DNA of 64,000 bases from Symsagittifera roscoffensis. Lineage: Eukaryota; Xenacoelomorpha; Acoela; Convolutidae. The first letter of the stretch is position 1, and each line of letters begins with the position of its first letter. This document shows, one piece after another, positions 11,601-24,476 of this stretch. The stretch lies in assembly GCF_963678635.1 (NCBI RefSeq), contig NC_087065.1:30074252-30138251 (forward strand), written 5' to 3'. Both the position numbers and the translations under genes were made by a program. Below the pieces are notes generated by a model. The model ran no database searches and was not told where the DNA came from. It saw only the letters and a program-made list of their open reading frames with translations.

Positions 11601-13239
11601 AAGCACCAAAATTTTGGTTTTGATAACCGGCGTTGACAAAAAAATGAAAATTTGGATAATTTTGTTTGGTGACTTTTTTGGAAGTTGATCTCTTCAGGAT
11701 ATGGTTTCCATTAATCTGCAAATTCAACTCAAAATGCAAAAAATAAGGCTAAAGCAAGAACAAACAGTTATCTGGTTCAGAAAATTGTTCTACATATTCT
11801 TAGCTAATGGAGTTTTTGCTGTCAATTTGCGTAGGATTTTTGAATTATCGTTGAAATGATACAATTTTCCACGAAGATTTTGTTCAAAATGGTATCAATC
11901 TGAAAAAAGCCGATTAAGCAGAAACCAAGAAAGGCTCAAATTGAAGTTTTTTGGCAACTCGGAGCAGAACTTAATTCTCTAGGAGTTTTGAGGTCATTTT
12001 GCTCCAGTTTAGATTATATCAGTCAAGTATGGATAATTATGTGAAACTTAATGGAGTGTTTGTTAATTTTTGATGAATTAGTAGATTTTCATAAAAATTC
12101 AGATGTTTTGAGGTTCTTTCTTTTCAAAGTAAGCAACTCGGAGACAAAAACGTTCGGTTTATTGATACATTTTTCCATAGATTTTTTCTCTATTCTCCTA
12201 AAATCGCCAATTCTGCCTAAAATTTCATGCAAAATGAGTTCAATAGCGAGAAACTAAAACCTCAAAGCAGGAATTGTTTTAAAACTTGAAACTCTTTGTA
12301 AAAATTGTGATAGTTAATGTTGTAGAAGCAAATAGGAGACTAAGATTAATTATGAAATTTTAGTTGAAATATAACCACATTGAAATATGTTTGTATATAG
12401 CTTTAACCAAGATCGATTCAGAACTACTACAAACGAAAACGCAGAAAGATGTGGATTTTGATAAAAACTGTTTTCTTCGAAATCTGAATGATTTTTCTAA
12501 AATAAAAAATGTAGTTTTCCAAAATTGTCTCTAAAATTGCCTCAAAAATTTTCCGTATATAAAACCAAAATATTAAGTGCGATAAAAACTTGAACAAAAA
12601 GAGAGTTAAATTCAATTCAGCAATAAGGTTGGAATTTCTCAAAATCTGTATTGATTTTAATAATTGCAAAAAAACGGAGAAACTTTTGAATCATATTTTT
12701 TTTCAACAACTTTCAAGATTTTTTGCTAAGAATATTTATTTGAAATGATTTTGTAAATTAACTTTACCTTTACTTGGAGAAAAGGACTTGTTAAGGATAA
12801 ATAAGCATACAAAAGCTTGTTAAGGCCTCGATCCCAGCTTAATTTCAGCCAATTTGAGTTTTGAATTAGAAAGTCAGTACACTATATAGAGCACGAACGA
12901 TCTCAAACTAGACCAAGTCTTCTCGTGTTTCCAATTTTTGAGGAAAAAAGAAGAGAAAAAAAACAATTTTTGTGGAAAATTCGTGTAATTGTCTTGACAG
13001 GATACCATTAAACATAGAATTGAGGCTTCATTTTAGACTTTACCTCCAATATTCATTGATATTTCATAATTATGAGAGAAGCAATTAAAATATTTGCCAT
13101 AGTTTTGGTTTTTTAGAATTTTTTTTCTAAAACTCGAAATTTTTTCCCGAAAACTCAAATTAACCACCCTTTTGTTGTGATACTTAAAGATTACATCTGA
13201 AAACATTACATAATCTATACCATTTCGTAACATCGAAAT

Positions 13240-13680
13240 AGTATAAAAAATCTTGTTTCATTGGACAACCTATATCCTATCTGAATTAACTGGTTTTCTG
13301 TTACTAACACATAGGGAAATCTATACACTATCCTAATACATGGAAAAATTGGACGCCAAAAATTTTTTGAAGCCTACCATCTTTAACTTGTTATGACTTA
13401 TCTTAATACATTGGGGAACCTATTAGCCATTGTAATGTTTTGGAAAATTTATTCCCTATTTTTATACTTTGAGTTTTTTGCTAACTCTTATACCTAGAAA
13501 AATCTATACATTATCTTTATACATGGTAAATACCGGCGCCAGGAACATTTTCTAAAATTTACGAGCTTACCATCTCAAACCTCGTATCTTAAAACATGGT
13601 AAGCCAATATTCTATCATGATAAATAGGAAATCTATTCCCTATTTTAAAACACAGCTTGAAAACCGGATGCTCTATTGCT
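13240..13680. repeat. Internal degenerate repeats within 3.36 kb unit
   Basis: Strings such as CTATCTTAATACATGG, CTATCCTAATACATGGAAA and CTATTTTAAAACACAG recur every 40-70 bp. Equivalent blocks lie at about 16560-17000 and 19920-20400. They look like the relic of an older short-period satellite. Confidence 0.6.
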
Positions 13681-13996
13681 TGTTTTGATGCCCGGGGTCT
13701 GCAACCACCACCCCTCCCCCACCTCTGCTCCATCTTCTACTACTTGACTAACTAACGATAAAAAAGATTAATTAGATTGATTGAGTTGAAACTAAATGTC
13801 TTCTATTCAAGTAAGGAGGTGGCAAACGTCCGATTGATTTCAAAGAAACAACATATAGCAAGTATCTAAAAAGGAGTTGAAGCTCAAAATAAACTCACGA
13901 AAAGCAAGTTTCATTACATGTTCTCACACCGAAAACCAAAGAAATCCAAGGAACTCTACAACGTGTCAGCAGTGATTTTTTCGTTTTTTGGTCCGT

Positions 13997-14290
13997 AGTG
14001 GTTGTCTAATAGTGAAAGATTTTAACGTAGTGGTTGTCTAATATACGTTTTAAACTTGTGTTAAAACAGAATCCTCCCTTAAATTTATGACCAATATATC
14101 AGTCACTGCATTTTTATTAATGAAGGGTCTTTCTCCAAAGAATTCCGGAGGTTCAAAATTTCTAATAGTGGTTGTCTAATATACGTTTTAAGTTTGTGTT
14201 AAAACAGAATCCTCCTCCAAAGTTATGACTAATATATCAGTCGTTGCAACTTTTTTATAAGGGTGTCCCTTGACTGCTGGGTGTCCGAAA
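13997..14290. repeat. Local duplication inside 3.36 kb copy 1
   Basis: TAGTGGTTGTCTAATA occurs at about 13998, 14031 and 14166. The stretch from the second occurrence (TATACGTTTTAA through the CAGTC and TTTATAA segments) is repeated with changes from the third. Copies 2 and 3 of the large unit have it once. Confidence 0.7.
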
Positions 14291-14943
14291 GATTCAAAAT
14301 AGCTACTAGATATGGAAGGTTGGTTACCTGAAATGTCAAATGAATCATCTCACATATAGGCGCAAAAGTTATTGCACCAGTGATCGAAAATTAAGGAAGA
14401 AGATGTCTCCGAGAGAAAGCAAAGATAATCTTTGATGAAAGAGTGATTTTTTGTTGATATTTTCCTCATTTTTGACAAAACTAGTATTGACTGTCGGCGA
14501 GTTGAGAGTGCTGCAAGTCCAGAGTCCTGTTTTTTTTATGAAGATTTCGTTTTCTTCTTGCTTGCTAAATCAAAAAATTAAATAATGGTTCACTCTCAGA
14601 ACCAAATTTTGTCGGAACAATGGAGGTTTTTGGTCTGAACGCTAAATCTGACTTCTTCAATTTGTGCCCTTTATTGGGTACTACTGTGTGATTAGAGCCA
14701 GGTACAATGTAATAAAATCCAAAGAGTGCAACTGCTTGTACACAACTCTCACTCAAAACGGTTCGAATAAAAAAATTAATTCGTGTCGGTGAAGTTTTTA
14801 AGCATAAGAACAAACATTCGGTGTGTTTTTTTTTCACACTTTCCACCCAACGGATGTTAGGTAACCATGAAACTAAGGTCTTTAAACAAGTATTGTGGCC
14901 AATTTCGAATTTTAATTGCAGATTTACTTGTACTAATGCATCA

Positions 14944-17900
14944 AAATTATGTTTTTGATAACTGTTTTTTGATAATTGCGATGACAAAAAGATGGAAACT
15001 GGAATAATTTTGCTTAAGTAACTTTTCAGGTCGTTGAACGTTTAAGAATATGGTAACATAAATGCAATGGAAATCCAACTCAAAATTTAAAAATTATGGC
15101 GAAAGCAAGAACTAACAGTTATCTGGTTCAGAAGTTTTTTGTACATGTTCTTAGCTAATGGAGTTTTTGCGTAGGATTTTTGAATTATCGTTAAAATGAT
15201 ACAGTTGTCCAAGAAGATTTTGTTTAAATAGAATCAATCTGAAAAAAGCCGTTTAAGCAGAAACCAAGAATGACTCGAGTTGAAATTATTTGGCAACTCG
15301 GAGCAGAATTTATTTCTCTGGGAGTTTTGAGGTCATTTTGCTCCAATTTAGATTATGAGAAACATATCAAGAAAAAAAGAACATAGAATCAGTCAAAAAT
15401 GGATAATTATGTGTAACTTAATGGAGTGTTTGTTATTTTTCGTTGAATTAAGTAATTTTACATATTAATTCAGACGTCGTGAGGTTATTTTCTCGAAGTA
15501 CGCAATCGGAGACAAAAACGTTCGGTTTTTTGATACATTTTTCTATAAAGCTTTTCTATATTCTCCTGAAATTGTCAATTCTTCCTAAAATTTCATTTAA
15601 AGTGAGTTCAATAGCGAGAAACTAAAAAAAACTCAAAGCAAGAATTGTTTCAATACCTACAACTTCTATGGAAAAATTGTGTAGGTTAATGTTGTAGAAG
15701 CAAATGAGAGACTGATTAGTTATGAAATTTTATCTAAAATATAACCACATTCTAATATGTTTGAATATAGATTTAACCAAGATCGATTCAGAACTACTAC
15801 AAACGAAAACGCAGAATTATGCGCATTTTGAGAAAATGTGTGTTCTTCGCAATCTGAAGGATTTTTCTCAAATAAAACAAGTAGTTACTGAAGATTGTCT
15901 CTGAAATTGCCTCAAAAAATTTCCGTATATAAAACCAAAATAATAAATGCGATAAAAACTTCAACAAAAAGAGAGTTTAATTCAATTCAGCATGAATGTT
16001 GGAATTTCTCAAAAATGTATTGATTTTAACAATCGACAAAAAAACGGAGATAATTTTGAATTATATTTCTTTTTTCAACAACTTTCAAGAAATTTTGCTA
16101 AGAATGATTAATTGAAATGATTTTGTAAATTAACTTTACCTTTACTTGGAGAAAAGGGCTTGTTAAACATACATAAGCTTACAAAAGCTTGTTAAGGCCT
16201 AGCTCCCAGCTTAATTTCATTCAATTTGAGTTTTGAGTTAGATAGTCAGTATACTATATAGCACGCGAGCGATCCCAAACTAGATCAACTCTTATCGTGT
16301 TTCCATTTTTTACGGAAAAAATGAAGAAAAAAAAAGTTTTATGATAAAACCGTCGAATTGTCTTGACAGGATACCATTTAACATACATTTGAGGCTTCGT
16401 TTTATACTGTACTTACAAAATTCATTGATAATTCACAATTATGAGAGAAGCAGTTGAAACATTTGCCAAAATTTGTTATTTTTGAACTTAATTCGAAAAC
16501 TTGAGATTTCTTACCAAAAACTCAATTTTCTTACCATTTCGTATGATACTAAAAGATTACATCTGAAAACAATACATAATTTATACCATTTCTTAATACA
16601 TGGAAATTTCTGGCCAATCTTAATATTTGAACAAATCCCTACCCTATCTTAAAACACGAGAAAATCGGAGACCAAAAAAATTTCATTTTTTAAAAAAAAA
16701 AATTTATCCAAAATCTACCATCTTTACATCGAAAAAGTATATTCATATTATTTTATTGGACAAATTACATCCTATCTTAATAAAATGGTTTTTTGTTAGA
16801 AACACATAAAGAAATTTTTACACTATCCTAAGACATGGAAAAATCGGACGCCAAAAACTTTTCGATCCTGCGCTGAGAAAATTTTTTGAAACTTACGATC
16901 TTACCGTCTAAATCCTCATATCTTAAAACATGGTAAACCCATATTCTATCTTATTGCATAGAAAATCTTGTCCCAATCTTAAAACATAGCTTGCAGACCG
17001 CAGCTTGCAATCAAGTAGTAAAACAAGGATGCTCTATTCTTTGTTTTCAAGCTTGGGGTCTGCAGCCACCACACCACACGCCCCACCTCTGCTCACTCTT
17101 CTACTACTTGACAAAATAACGATAAAAAAATTAAAATTGGAATATTTGAGTTGAAACTATGTCTCTTCTATACATATAACGAGGTGTCAAAAGTCCGAGG
17201 GACTTCAAAGAAACAGCAAATAGAAAGTATCTAATAAGGAGTTGAAGCTCACAGTAAACTCACGAAAAGCAAGTTTTATTACATGTTCTCACGCCAAAAA
17301 CCAAAGAAATCCAAGAACTCTACAAAGTGTCAGCAGTGATTTTGTCGTTTTTTGGTCCGTTATCGCTCAAATGAATAAACAGGGCAGTAGATGCATAAAT
17401 AAGAATTTTGGCTGCTTACTGTTAGAATCGTCCGGAAGATTCTAACGTTAGTGGTTGTCTAATATACGTTTAAAATTTGTATTAAAATAGAATCCTCCTC
17501 TAAACTTACCAATATATCAGTCGCTGCAATTTTATTTAAAAAAGTCTCCCTCCAAAGACTCCCGGAAGTTCTCAATTGAAATAGGGTTTTCCGCTGTATA
17601 CTTTGATGGTGTCCTCTGGGTGTCCCTTTACTGCTGATTGTCCGCAAGATTCTGAATGGCTACTAGAGATGAGAGTTTGGATACTGGAAATGTTGAATGA
17701 ATTCTTTCCATATAGACGCAAAAGATTTTGCCCCAGTGACCGAAAACTAAGTAAGAAGATGTGTCCGAGAGAAAGCAAAGATAATCTTTGATGAAAGAAT
17801 GATTTTTTGTTGATTTTTTCCTCTTTTTTTTTACAAAACTAGTGTTGACTGCCGGCTAGTTGAGAGTGCGGGAAGTCCAGAGCCCTGTCTCTTTGTGAAG

Positions 17901-18304
17901 ATTTTGTTTTCTTCTTGCTTGCTAAATCAGAAAATTAAATAATGGTTCACTCTCAGAACCGAATTTTGTCGGAAAAATGGAATGTTTTGGTCTGAACGCT
18001 AAATTTGACTTCTTGATTTTGTGCCCTTAATTGGGTACTACAGTGTGATTAGAGCCAGGTACAATGTGATAAAATTCAAAGAATGCAAATGCTTGTATAC
18101 AACTCTAACTAAAAATGGTTCGAGAAAAAAACTTAATTTGTGTCGGTGAAGTATTTAAGCATAAGAACGAACATTCGGTGTGTTTTTTTTGACACTTTCC
18201 ACCCACTGGATGTTAGGTAACCATAAAACTAAGGTCTTGAGACAAGTATTGTGGCCAATTTTGAGAAGTATTCTGACTTTCAATTGCAGATTTACTTGTA
18301 CTTA
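14944..18304. repeat. 3.36 kb tandem unit, copy 2
   Basis: Starts near ATGCATCAAAATTATG and is colinear with copy 1. It lacks the extra ~138 bp internal duplication found in copy 1 at about 14025-14290. Confidence 0.85.
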
Positions 18305-21300
18305 TGCATCAAAGTTCTGTTTTTGATAACTGTTTTTGAAAATTGGCGATGACAAAAACATGGAAACTGGAATATTTTTGCTGAAGTGACTTTTCAGAAC
18401 GTTGAACGTTTCAGAATATGGTATACATAAATACAATGGAAATCCAACTCAAAATGTAAAAAATAAGGCTAAAGCAAGAACAAACTATCTGGCTCAGAAT
18501 TTTTTCTACATGTTCTTAGCTAATGGAGTTTTTGCTGTCATTTTGCGTGGGATTTTTGAAATAATGTTGAAATGATACAGTTTTCCAGGAATATTTTGTT
18601 CAAAATAGAATCAATCTGAAAAAAGCCGATTAAGTAGATACCAAGAAAGACTCAAGTTGAAGTTGCTTGGCAACTCGGAGCAGAACTGAATTCTCTGAGA
18701 GTTTTGAGGTCAATTTGTTCCAATTTAGATTATAAGTAACAATTTAAAAAAAAGAGCATAGAATCAGTCAACTATGTATAATTATCTGTAACTTAATGGA
18801 GTGTTTGTTAATTTTCGATGAATTGAGTAAATTTACATATTAGTTCAGATGTTTTGAGGTTTTTTCCGAAGTAAGCAACTCGAAGACAAAAACGTTCAGT
18901 TTATTGATACATTTTTCCATAGAGTTTTTCTATATTCTCTAAAGTCGCCAATTCTGCCTAAAAATTCATGGAAAGTGAGCTCAATAGCGAGAAACTAAAT
19001 AAAAACCCAAAACAAGAATTGTTTTAAAATTTAAAACTTCTTTGGAAAAATGTTGATATTTAATGTTGTAGAAGCAAATGAGGGACTATGATAAGTTATG
19101 AAATTTTTTGTTAAAATATAATCACATTCTAATATGTTTGTATATAGCTTTAACCAAGATCGATTCAGAACTACTACAAACGAAAACGCAAAAATATGTG
19201 GATTATGAGAAAAAGTGTGTTCTTCGAAATCTGAATGATTTTTCTAAATATAAAATGTAGTTTTTCAAGATTGTCTCTGAAATTGCCTCAAAAATTTTCC
19301 GTATATAAAACCAAAATATTAAATGCGATAAAAATTTGAACAAAAAGAGAGTTTAATTCAGCTCAGCAATAATGTTGGAATTTCTCAAAAATTGTATTGA
19401 TTTTAATAATATCCACAAAAAAACGGAGAAAATTTTGAATCATAAACTTTTTTCAACAAATTTCAAGGATTTTTGCTAAGAATATTTAATTGAAATGATT
19501 TTGTAATTTAACTTTACCTTTAGTTGGAGAAAAGGGCTTCTTAAGTATACATTAGCATACAAAAGCTTGTTAAGGCCTAGATCCCAGCTTAATTTCAGCT
19601 AATTTGATAGTCAGTACATAGTACACGAACGATCTCAAACTAGACCAAGTCTTATCGTGTTTCCAATTTTTAAGGAAAAATGAAGAAAAAAAAAGTTTTA
19701 TGGAAAATCCGTGTATTTGTCTTGACAGGATACCATTTAACATACATATGAGGCTTCGTTTTATACTGTACCTACAAAATTCATTGATAATTCACAGTTA
19801 TGAGAGAAGCAGTTAAAACATTTGCCAAAATTTGTTTTTTTTGAACTTTTTTCGAAAACTTGAGATTTCTTCCCAAAAACTCAATTTTCTTACCATTTTC
19901 TTATGATACTAAAAGATTACATACTGAAAACAATACATAATCTATACCATTTCTTAAAACATTGAAATTTCTGGCCCATCCTAAAAAATGAACAAATCCC
20001 TACCCTATCTTAACACACGGGAAAATCGGAGACCAAAAATATTTCAATTTTTTTTTAATATACTATCCGAAACATACCATCTTAACGTCGAAAAAGTATA
20101 TTCAACCTTTTTTTATTGGACAACTTATATCATATCTTAATAAACTGGTTTTCTGTTAGTAACACATAGGGAAATCTATACACTATCCTAATACATCGAA
20201 AAATTGAACGCCAAAAACTTTTTGAAACTTACCATCTGTAACTTGGTATGACTAATCTTTATACATTGGGAAAACCTTTTCGCCATTTTAAAACCTTGGA
20301 ATACCTATTTCCTATCTTTATACTTTTCATTCTGTTTGCTAATTCTAATACGTAGCAAAATCTATACATTATCTTTTCACATGGTCTTCACATGGTCTTT
20401 TTACATGGTCTTCATCTATACATTATCTTTTCACACTTGGGGTCTGCAGCCACCACACCACTCCCCCCACCTCTGCTCACTCTTCAACTACTTGAGAATA
20501 TAACGATAAAAAAAATTAAAATTGGAATATTTGAGTTGAAACTATATCTCTTCTATACAAATAACGAGGTGTCAAAAGTCTGAGGGACTTCAAAAAAACA
20601 GCAAATATCTAATAAGGAGTTGAAGCTCACAATAAACTCACGAAAAGCAAGTTTCATTACATGTTCTCACACCGAAAACCAAAGAAATCCTACGAACTCT
20701 ACAAAGTATCAGCAGTGATTTTGTCGTTTTTTGGTCCATAATCGCTCAAATGAAAAAACAGGGCAGTAGATGCATAAATAAAAATTTCGGCCGCATAATG
20801 CTAGAACCGTCCGGAAGATTCTAACGTAGTGGTTGTCTAATATACGTTTTAAATTTGTGTTAAAACAGACTCCTCCTCTAAATTTACCAATATATCAGTC
20901 GCCGCAACTTTATTTAAAAAAAGTCTCTCTCCAAAGACTCCCGGAAGTTCTCAAATGAAATAGGGTTTTCCGCTGTATACTTTGATGGTGTCCTCTGAGT
21001 GTCCTTTTACTGCTGATCGTCCGGAAGATTGATACTAGAGATGAGAGTTTGGATACTGGAAATGTTGAATGAATTCTCTCCATATAGACGCAAAAGATAT
21101 TGCCCCAGTGACCGAAAACTAAGTAAGAAGATGTGTCCGAGAGAAAGCAAAGATAATCTTTGATGAAAGAGTGATCTTTTGTTGATATTTTCCTCTTTTT
21201 CGACAAAGCTAATTTTGTCCTGTCTCTTCGTGATGGTACTGTTTTGTTCTTGCTTGCTAAATCAGAAAATTAAGTAATGGTTGACTCTTACAACCGAATT

Positions 21301-21624
21301 TTGTCGGAACAATAGAATTTTTTGGTCTGAACGCTAAATCTGACTTCTTGATTTTGTGCCCTTTATTGGGTACTACTGTGTGATTAGAGCCACTGTTAGA
21401 GCACACTGTTAATTAAATTGAAGAAAGAAAACAAAAATAACACTTTTCTGATAAAAAAAACTTAATTAAAAAAATTTCAAAAATACAAAGCGTGCAAATG
21501 CTTGTACACAACTCTCAGCAAGATTGGTTCGAATAAAAATTTTGATTTGTGTCGGTGAAGTATTTAAGCATGAGAAAGAACATTCGGTTTGTTTTATTTT
21601 TTCGCACTTTCCACCCAACGGATG
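18305..21624. repeat. 3.36 kb tandem unit, copy 3, truncated
   Basis: Colinear with copies 1 and 2. It lacks part of the TA-rich block near 20340 (where CACATGGTCTT is repeated locally) and stops at about 21624, just after TTCCACCCAACGGATGT, where the other copies continue with TAGGTAACC. Confidence 0.8.
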
Positions 21625-21990
21625 TATGTTCTCGAATTGAGTGTTACTTTTACAAGCGTTCAATGAGTTTTCATTGTATTTTTCGTTTTTTTTTCTGCAG
21701 TTCTCAGTTTTTTTCTAAACCTATTATTTAATATTTGTGAATATACTCTCGTTAATCTTGATGCTGCTTGAGATTAAGAATTCATGATTGTCATGTGAGA
21801 TATGAAGGGTTTTTCCAGAAAGAAATCTCGAATGAAGATTGGTAAGCTCAATATCTTTCCCTGATACGTGGCTGATTTTGGAATTAGAAGGAAACAACCT
21901 ATCCACCCATTAATTTAACCATTGTCCATTCCTATTTTGAATCAAGAAACAAAGAGATCGTTTATAAAATGTTTTGTCGACCATACATTT
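21625..21990. other. Unique spacer right of the second array
   Basis: AT-rich; short frames on both strands have no recognisable content. Nothing else seen. Confidence 0.45.
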
Positions 21991-21996
21991 GCGACT

Positions 21997-22150
21997 AATG
22001 TTAAGCTTTCGCAACCAAGATTTAGTTTGTCGCGACCCATTTTAAATTTGTATTGTGGCCAATTTTTAAATTATCGGCACCCATTTTCAGTCTATTGCTA
22101 CCAGTCTTAAGACCATCGCGACTATTTTTTAGACTATCGCGACCAAAACT
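21997..22150. repeat. 21 bp degenerate minisatellite, about seven units
   Basis: Units of 20-24 bp follow a pattern close to AGTCTATCGCGACCATTTTA. The clearest are AGTTTGTCGCGACCCATTTT, AGACCATCGCGACTATTTTT and AGACTATCGCGACCAAAACT. Each unit has a purine/TATCG/CGACC core and a T-rich tail. Confidence 0.7.
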
Positions 22151-22936
22151 CGATGTTTTAAACTTTGTTTGCGACTATAAGGCCTGTTATAAAATCCGTT
22201 GTCGAGTTTCTAGCGCTTGTTTTTGTTCAAAGATAGCCGATTTAATTGCAGATTTAATAGTATTTATTGATAGATATTTACACTAATAACTATATATACA
22301 CTAATCTATACTAGATATTTACACTTAGTGGTTTTTATCTAATATCCAGTTCTCCTGTTTTTTTTTAAACAGAAATAATGGTGATTCCCAATTGTTTAGC
22401 TAATGAACTTAACTAGAGTTGATATTTCTATACTTATTAGAGTCTTGAACCGATCGGATGGCTCACATAAAACTGTTAGGCATTATAACAAAGATCGTTT
22501 TCATCAGCGAGTTGTATTGGAAATGCACCTCATTTAAATGCAGTTCACTCCACTTGAAGATTCTGGCAACACTTTTATCTCGCCAACTGCAGATTCGGAG
22601 CACAGAACTATCGCACGCGTTGTGTTGTCATGGTAACCCAAAATGGTAATTAGCCCGACTGTTATCTGGGAACCACAATCTAAAATGCTAAGTTAGTTGT
22701 TCAACTCCATAACTACTCCTGCTGATTTTTCTTAAGTGCAAAAACTGTTATGAGACTAGAGAAAACTAGCACAGCACGGAACAACTTAGAGCAGACTCAC
22801 ATCTCAGGTACGTTCTTTATACTTCTCTATAAACTACCAAAAAAACTCATGGCAACATATTGTGTGTTTTTTGGTAAAGGAACAAAGCGTGGGAAAGGGG
22901 GGGGGAGCAAAGAGAGTAAAAGAAAAGGAATAATTG
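22151..22936. other. Unique spacer
   Basis: AT-rich sequence with a short run of near-repeats (ACACTAATCTATACTAG-like) around 22280-22325 and a purine/G-rich run near 22890-22910. No gene recognised. Confidence 0.4.
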
Positions 22937-23286
22937 CAGTGGCAGATTTAGGAGGAGTGGGGGTGGGCGGACGCTGCTTCCCTCTCTAGGATCCTTTGGC
23001 ACTATTTTAAAAACTCCATTTTTGGCTGGCTGACACTAAAATTTTTCTAAAAGCATCTTTATGTACTAATATAATTTTGAGGGGAGAACACACGCCGAAA
23101 ACTACGATTTTTCGGTCAAAAGTGTTCAAAAAACGTTTTTTTTCGGTTTGTTTTTCAAAAATTTGCCTGCGGTGCAAAATGATGGCCAAAACAGGGTCTG
23201 TTTGTGATATGGAAGAACTCGTGGTCGAACTAAAAAAAACGGTCGACAAGATTTTCGAGTTTTTTTTAAAAAGCGATCCCACCTAG
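22937..23286 (+). mobile_element. Diverged hAT-like MITE, copy 1
   Basis: Begins CAGTGGCAGATTTAGG, a diverged version of the terminal repeat seen at 55864 and 61414. It shares the internal order with those copies: GGCGGACGC and CCCTCTC block, CTATTTTAAAA block, GAACACACGCCGAAAA, and GGTCGACAAGATTTTCGAG. The right terminal repeat is decayed (ends near GATCCCACCTAG) and I see no target duplication. It has no coding capacity. Confidence 0.7.
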
Positions 23287-24128
23287 AGAAAATGAATGAA
23301 TGCATTGTTTGCTGTGGCTTTTTTATTTCGGAGTAACTGTTTTCTCCATAGATTAATAATAATAGACCCAATATATTTTTTGATGACATACGGTTATTTG
23401 TTCTTGTTTCCCCAAAACAGTTTTTCTTGAAAAGGCGAGAAATTTGACTATGGAAATGGTTATAAAGAACAGATACAACATTGATACGAGCACGTCATTG
23501 TAACCTGGCCCAAAAATCAGTTTTCTTTCAAAACTAGTTTAAGCGACATCGATTTAAAGGAGTCTGTTGGTAGAAGGAGTAACAAGGCTCCCTTTAATTG
23601 TTGACTAAGTTTTGTTGGCACAGTTCTTAAGATTCCGTAGATTCGCAATTTGTTCACGCTAAGGCCTTAAGTCCCAAACTTGTGAATCTGACTGGGTAGT
23701 AAATCTTTTTGACCGCTTATGCCAACTCAAAATATTCCTTTTGATTCTAAAAAAAACTTCCTGGGGACTGTTAGTCTGTCTCTTGGGAGCATTGTGCCAT
23801 TTATATCTTTAAAATATAGATCCCTTGTAGCCATTGGCAGTTTCGTCTACTTTTACCAGGTGCGTCAAGTTGCCTAATAAAATTGTCTCAATAGTGAGTG
23901 CGTGTAATTTAATCGTAACACTCACAGTTTATGTTCGCTCTAAAGTAACAGTTATGAGCTTTGAAAACTTTAGCTTGCGGCATAAAACTTTAAGCTCTAC
24001 GAAGACTTATAGTACCTAACAAATGGTGTCACCTTCAGTTTGAAAGTAATGGCATAGATATCATTTTTTAAATTGCAAATGCTGCTCGTTTCCTCTGAAC
24101 GTTTTAAATACTTTGCTGACACATCAAG
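23287..24128. promoter_or_regulatory. Upstream region of the SLC6 gene
   Basis: This 840 bp stretch precedes exon 1 and should hold the 5' untranslated region and probably the promoter. I cannot place a TATA box or start site with confidence; the TTTAAAATATAG string near 23808 is too common in AT-rich DNA to call. An in-frame TGA at 24117-24119 lies nine bases before the ATG. Confidence 0.35.
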
Positions 24129-24474
24129 ATGGCCGACAGACCAACGCAACACTTTTCGCCAGTATTCTTTGCTGGAGACCGAGAGACTGTGATTGACAAC
24201 GATTCGGAGGACCCTCTGGACCTGCGGGTTCGAACGACAGGCACCGGCAACAGCCTCGCCGAGAGATACTCGATGTTCCCGGCAAAGACTAGTGAGATCA
24301 TTGAGTTCGGAATGGACCAGGGAGAGGGTGAGGGTGAGGGTGAGGGGAAAGGGAAGAATGCGATGAGCGGGAGCTTCGGGAGTGAACACCTCAAGGACAT
24401 TTGTGACGACAGAGTCAGTTGGGGCACCAAGGCGGACTTCCTCCTGTCTGTGATCGGATACGCAGTAGATTTAG
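24129..24474 (+). CDS. SLC6 monoamine transporter (DAT/NET/SERT clade), exon 1
   Basis: The gene encodes a plasma-membrane Na+/Cl- coupled carrier that returns released monoamine to the presynaptic cell. Exon 1 encodes residues 1-115 and the first base of codon 116. The ATG has a good context (CAAGATGG) and an in-frame stop nine bases upstream, which fixes the start. The cytosolic N-terminus is longer than usual (about 100 residues before helix 1) and has a GEGEGEGEGKGK run from a GAGGGT simple repeat. Helix 1 begins DFLLSVIGYAVDL. Asp114 in this motif is the amine-binding aspartate that separates monoamine carriers from the GABA and amino-acid carriers of the family. The exon ends TTAG before a GC donor (24475-24476). 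Joining to exon 2 recreates [12 protein letters not shown], so I am confident in the unusual donor. Confidence 0.93.
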
Positions 24475-24476
24475 GC
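24475..24476 (+). promoter_or_regulatory. Non-canonical GC splice donor of intron 1
   Basis: The exon/intron boundary reads TTAG|GCGAGT. Only this cut keeps the frame (phase 1) and restores the helix 1 motif with exon 2. The nearest GT (at 24479) would put exon 2 out of frame. GC-AG introns are a known minor class with otherwise strong donor consensus, which fits AG|GCGAGT. Confidence 0.85.

Larger units (their letters stand above)
11600..14943. repeat. 3.36 kb tandem unit, copy 1
   Basis: Landmarks recur at a constant spacing in three copies: AACCAAGATCGATTCAGAAC near 12410, 15778 and 19156, and GTGGTTGTCTAATATACG near 14033, 17450 and 20830. Copies differ by roughly ten percent with many indels, so this array is older than the one at the left edge. 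No gene is supported; short frames are not shared between copies. Confidence 0.85.

Noticed and set aside
23997-24430. Minus-strand frames of 108-130 codons opposite exon 1.
   Set aside because: They are shadows of the transporter exon; the Ser/Pro-rich run is the complement of the GAGGGT repeat.
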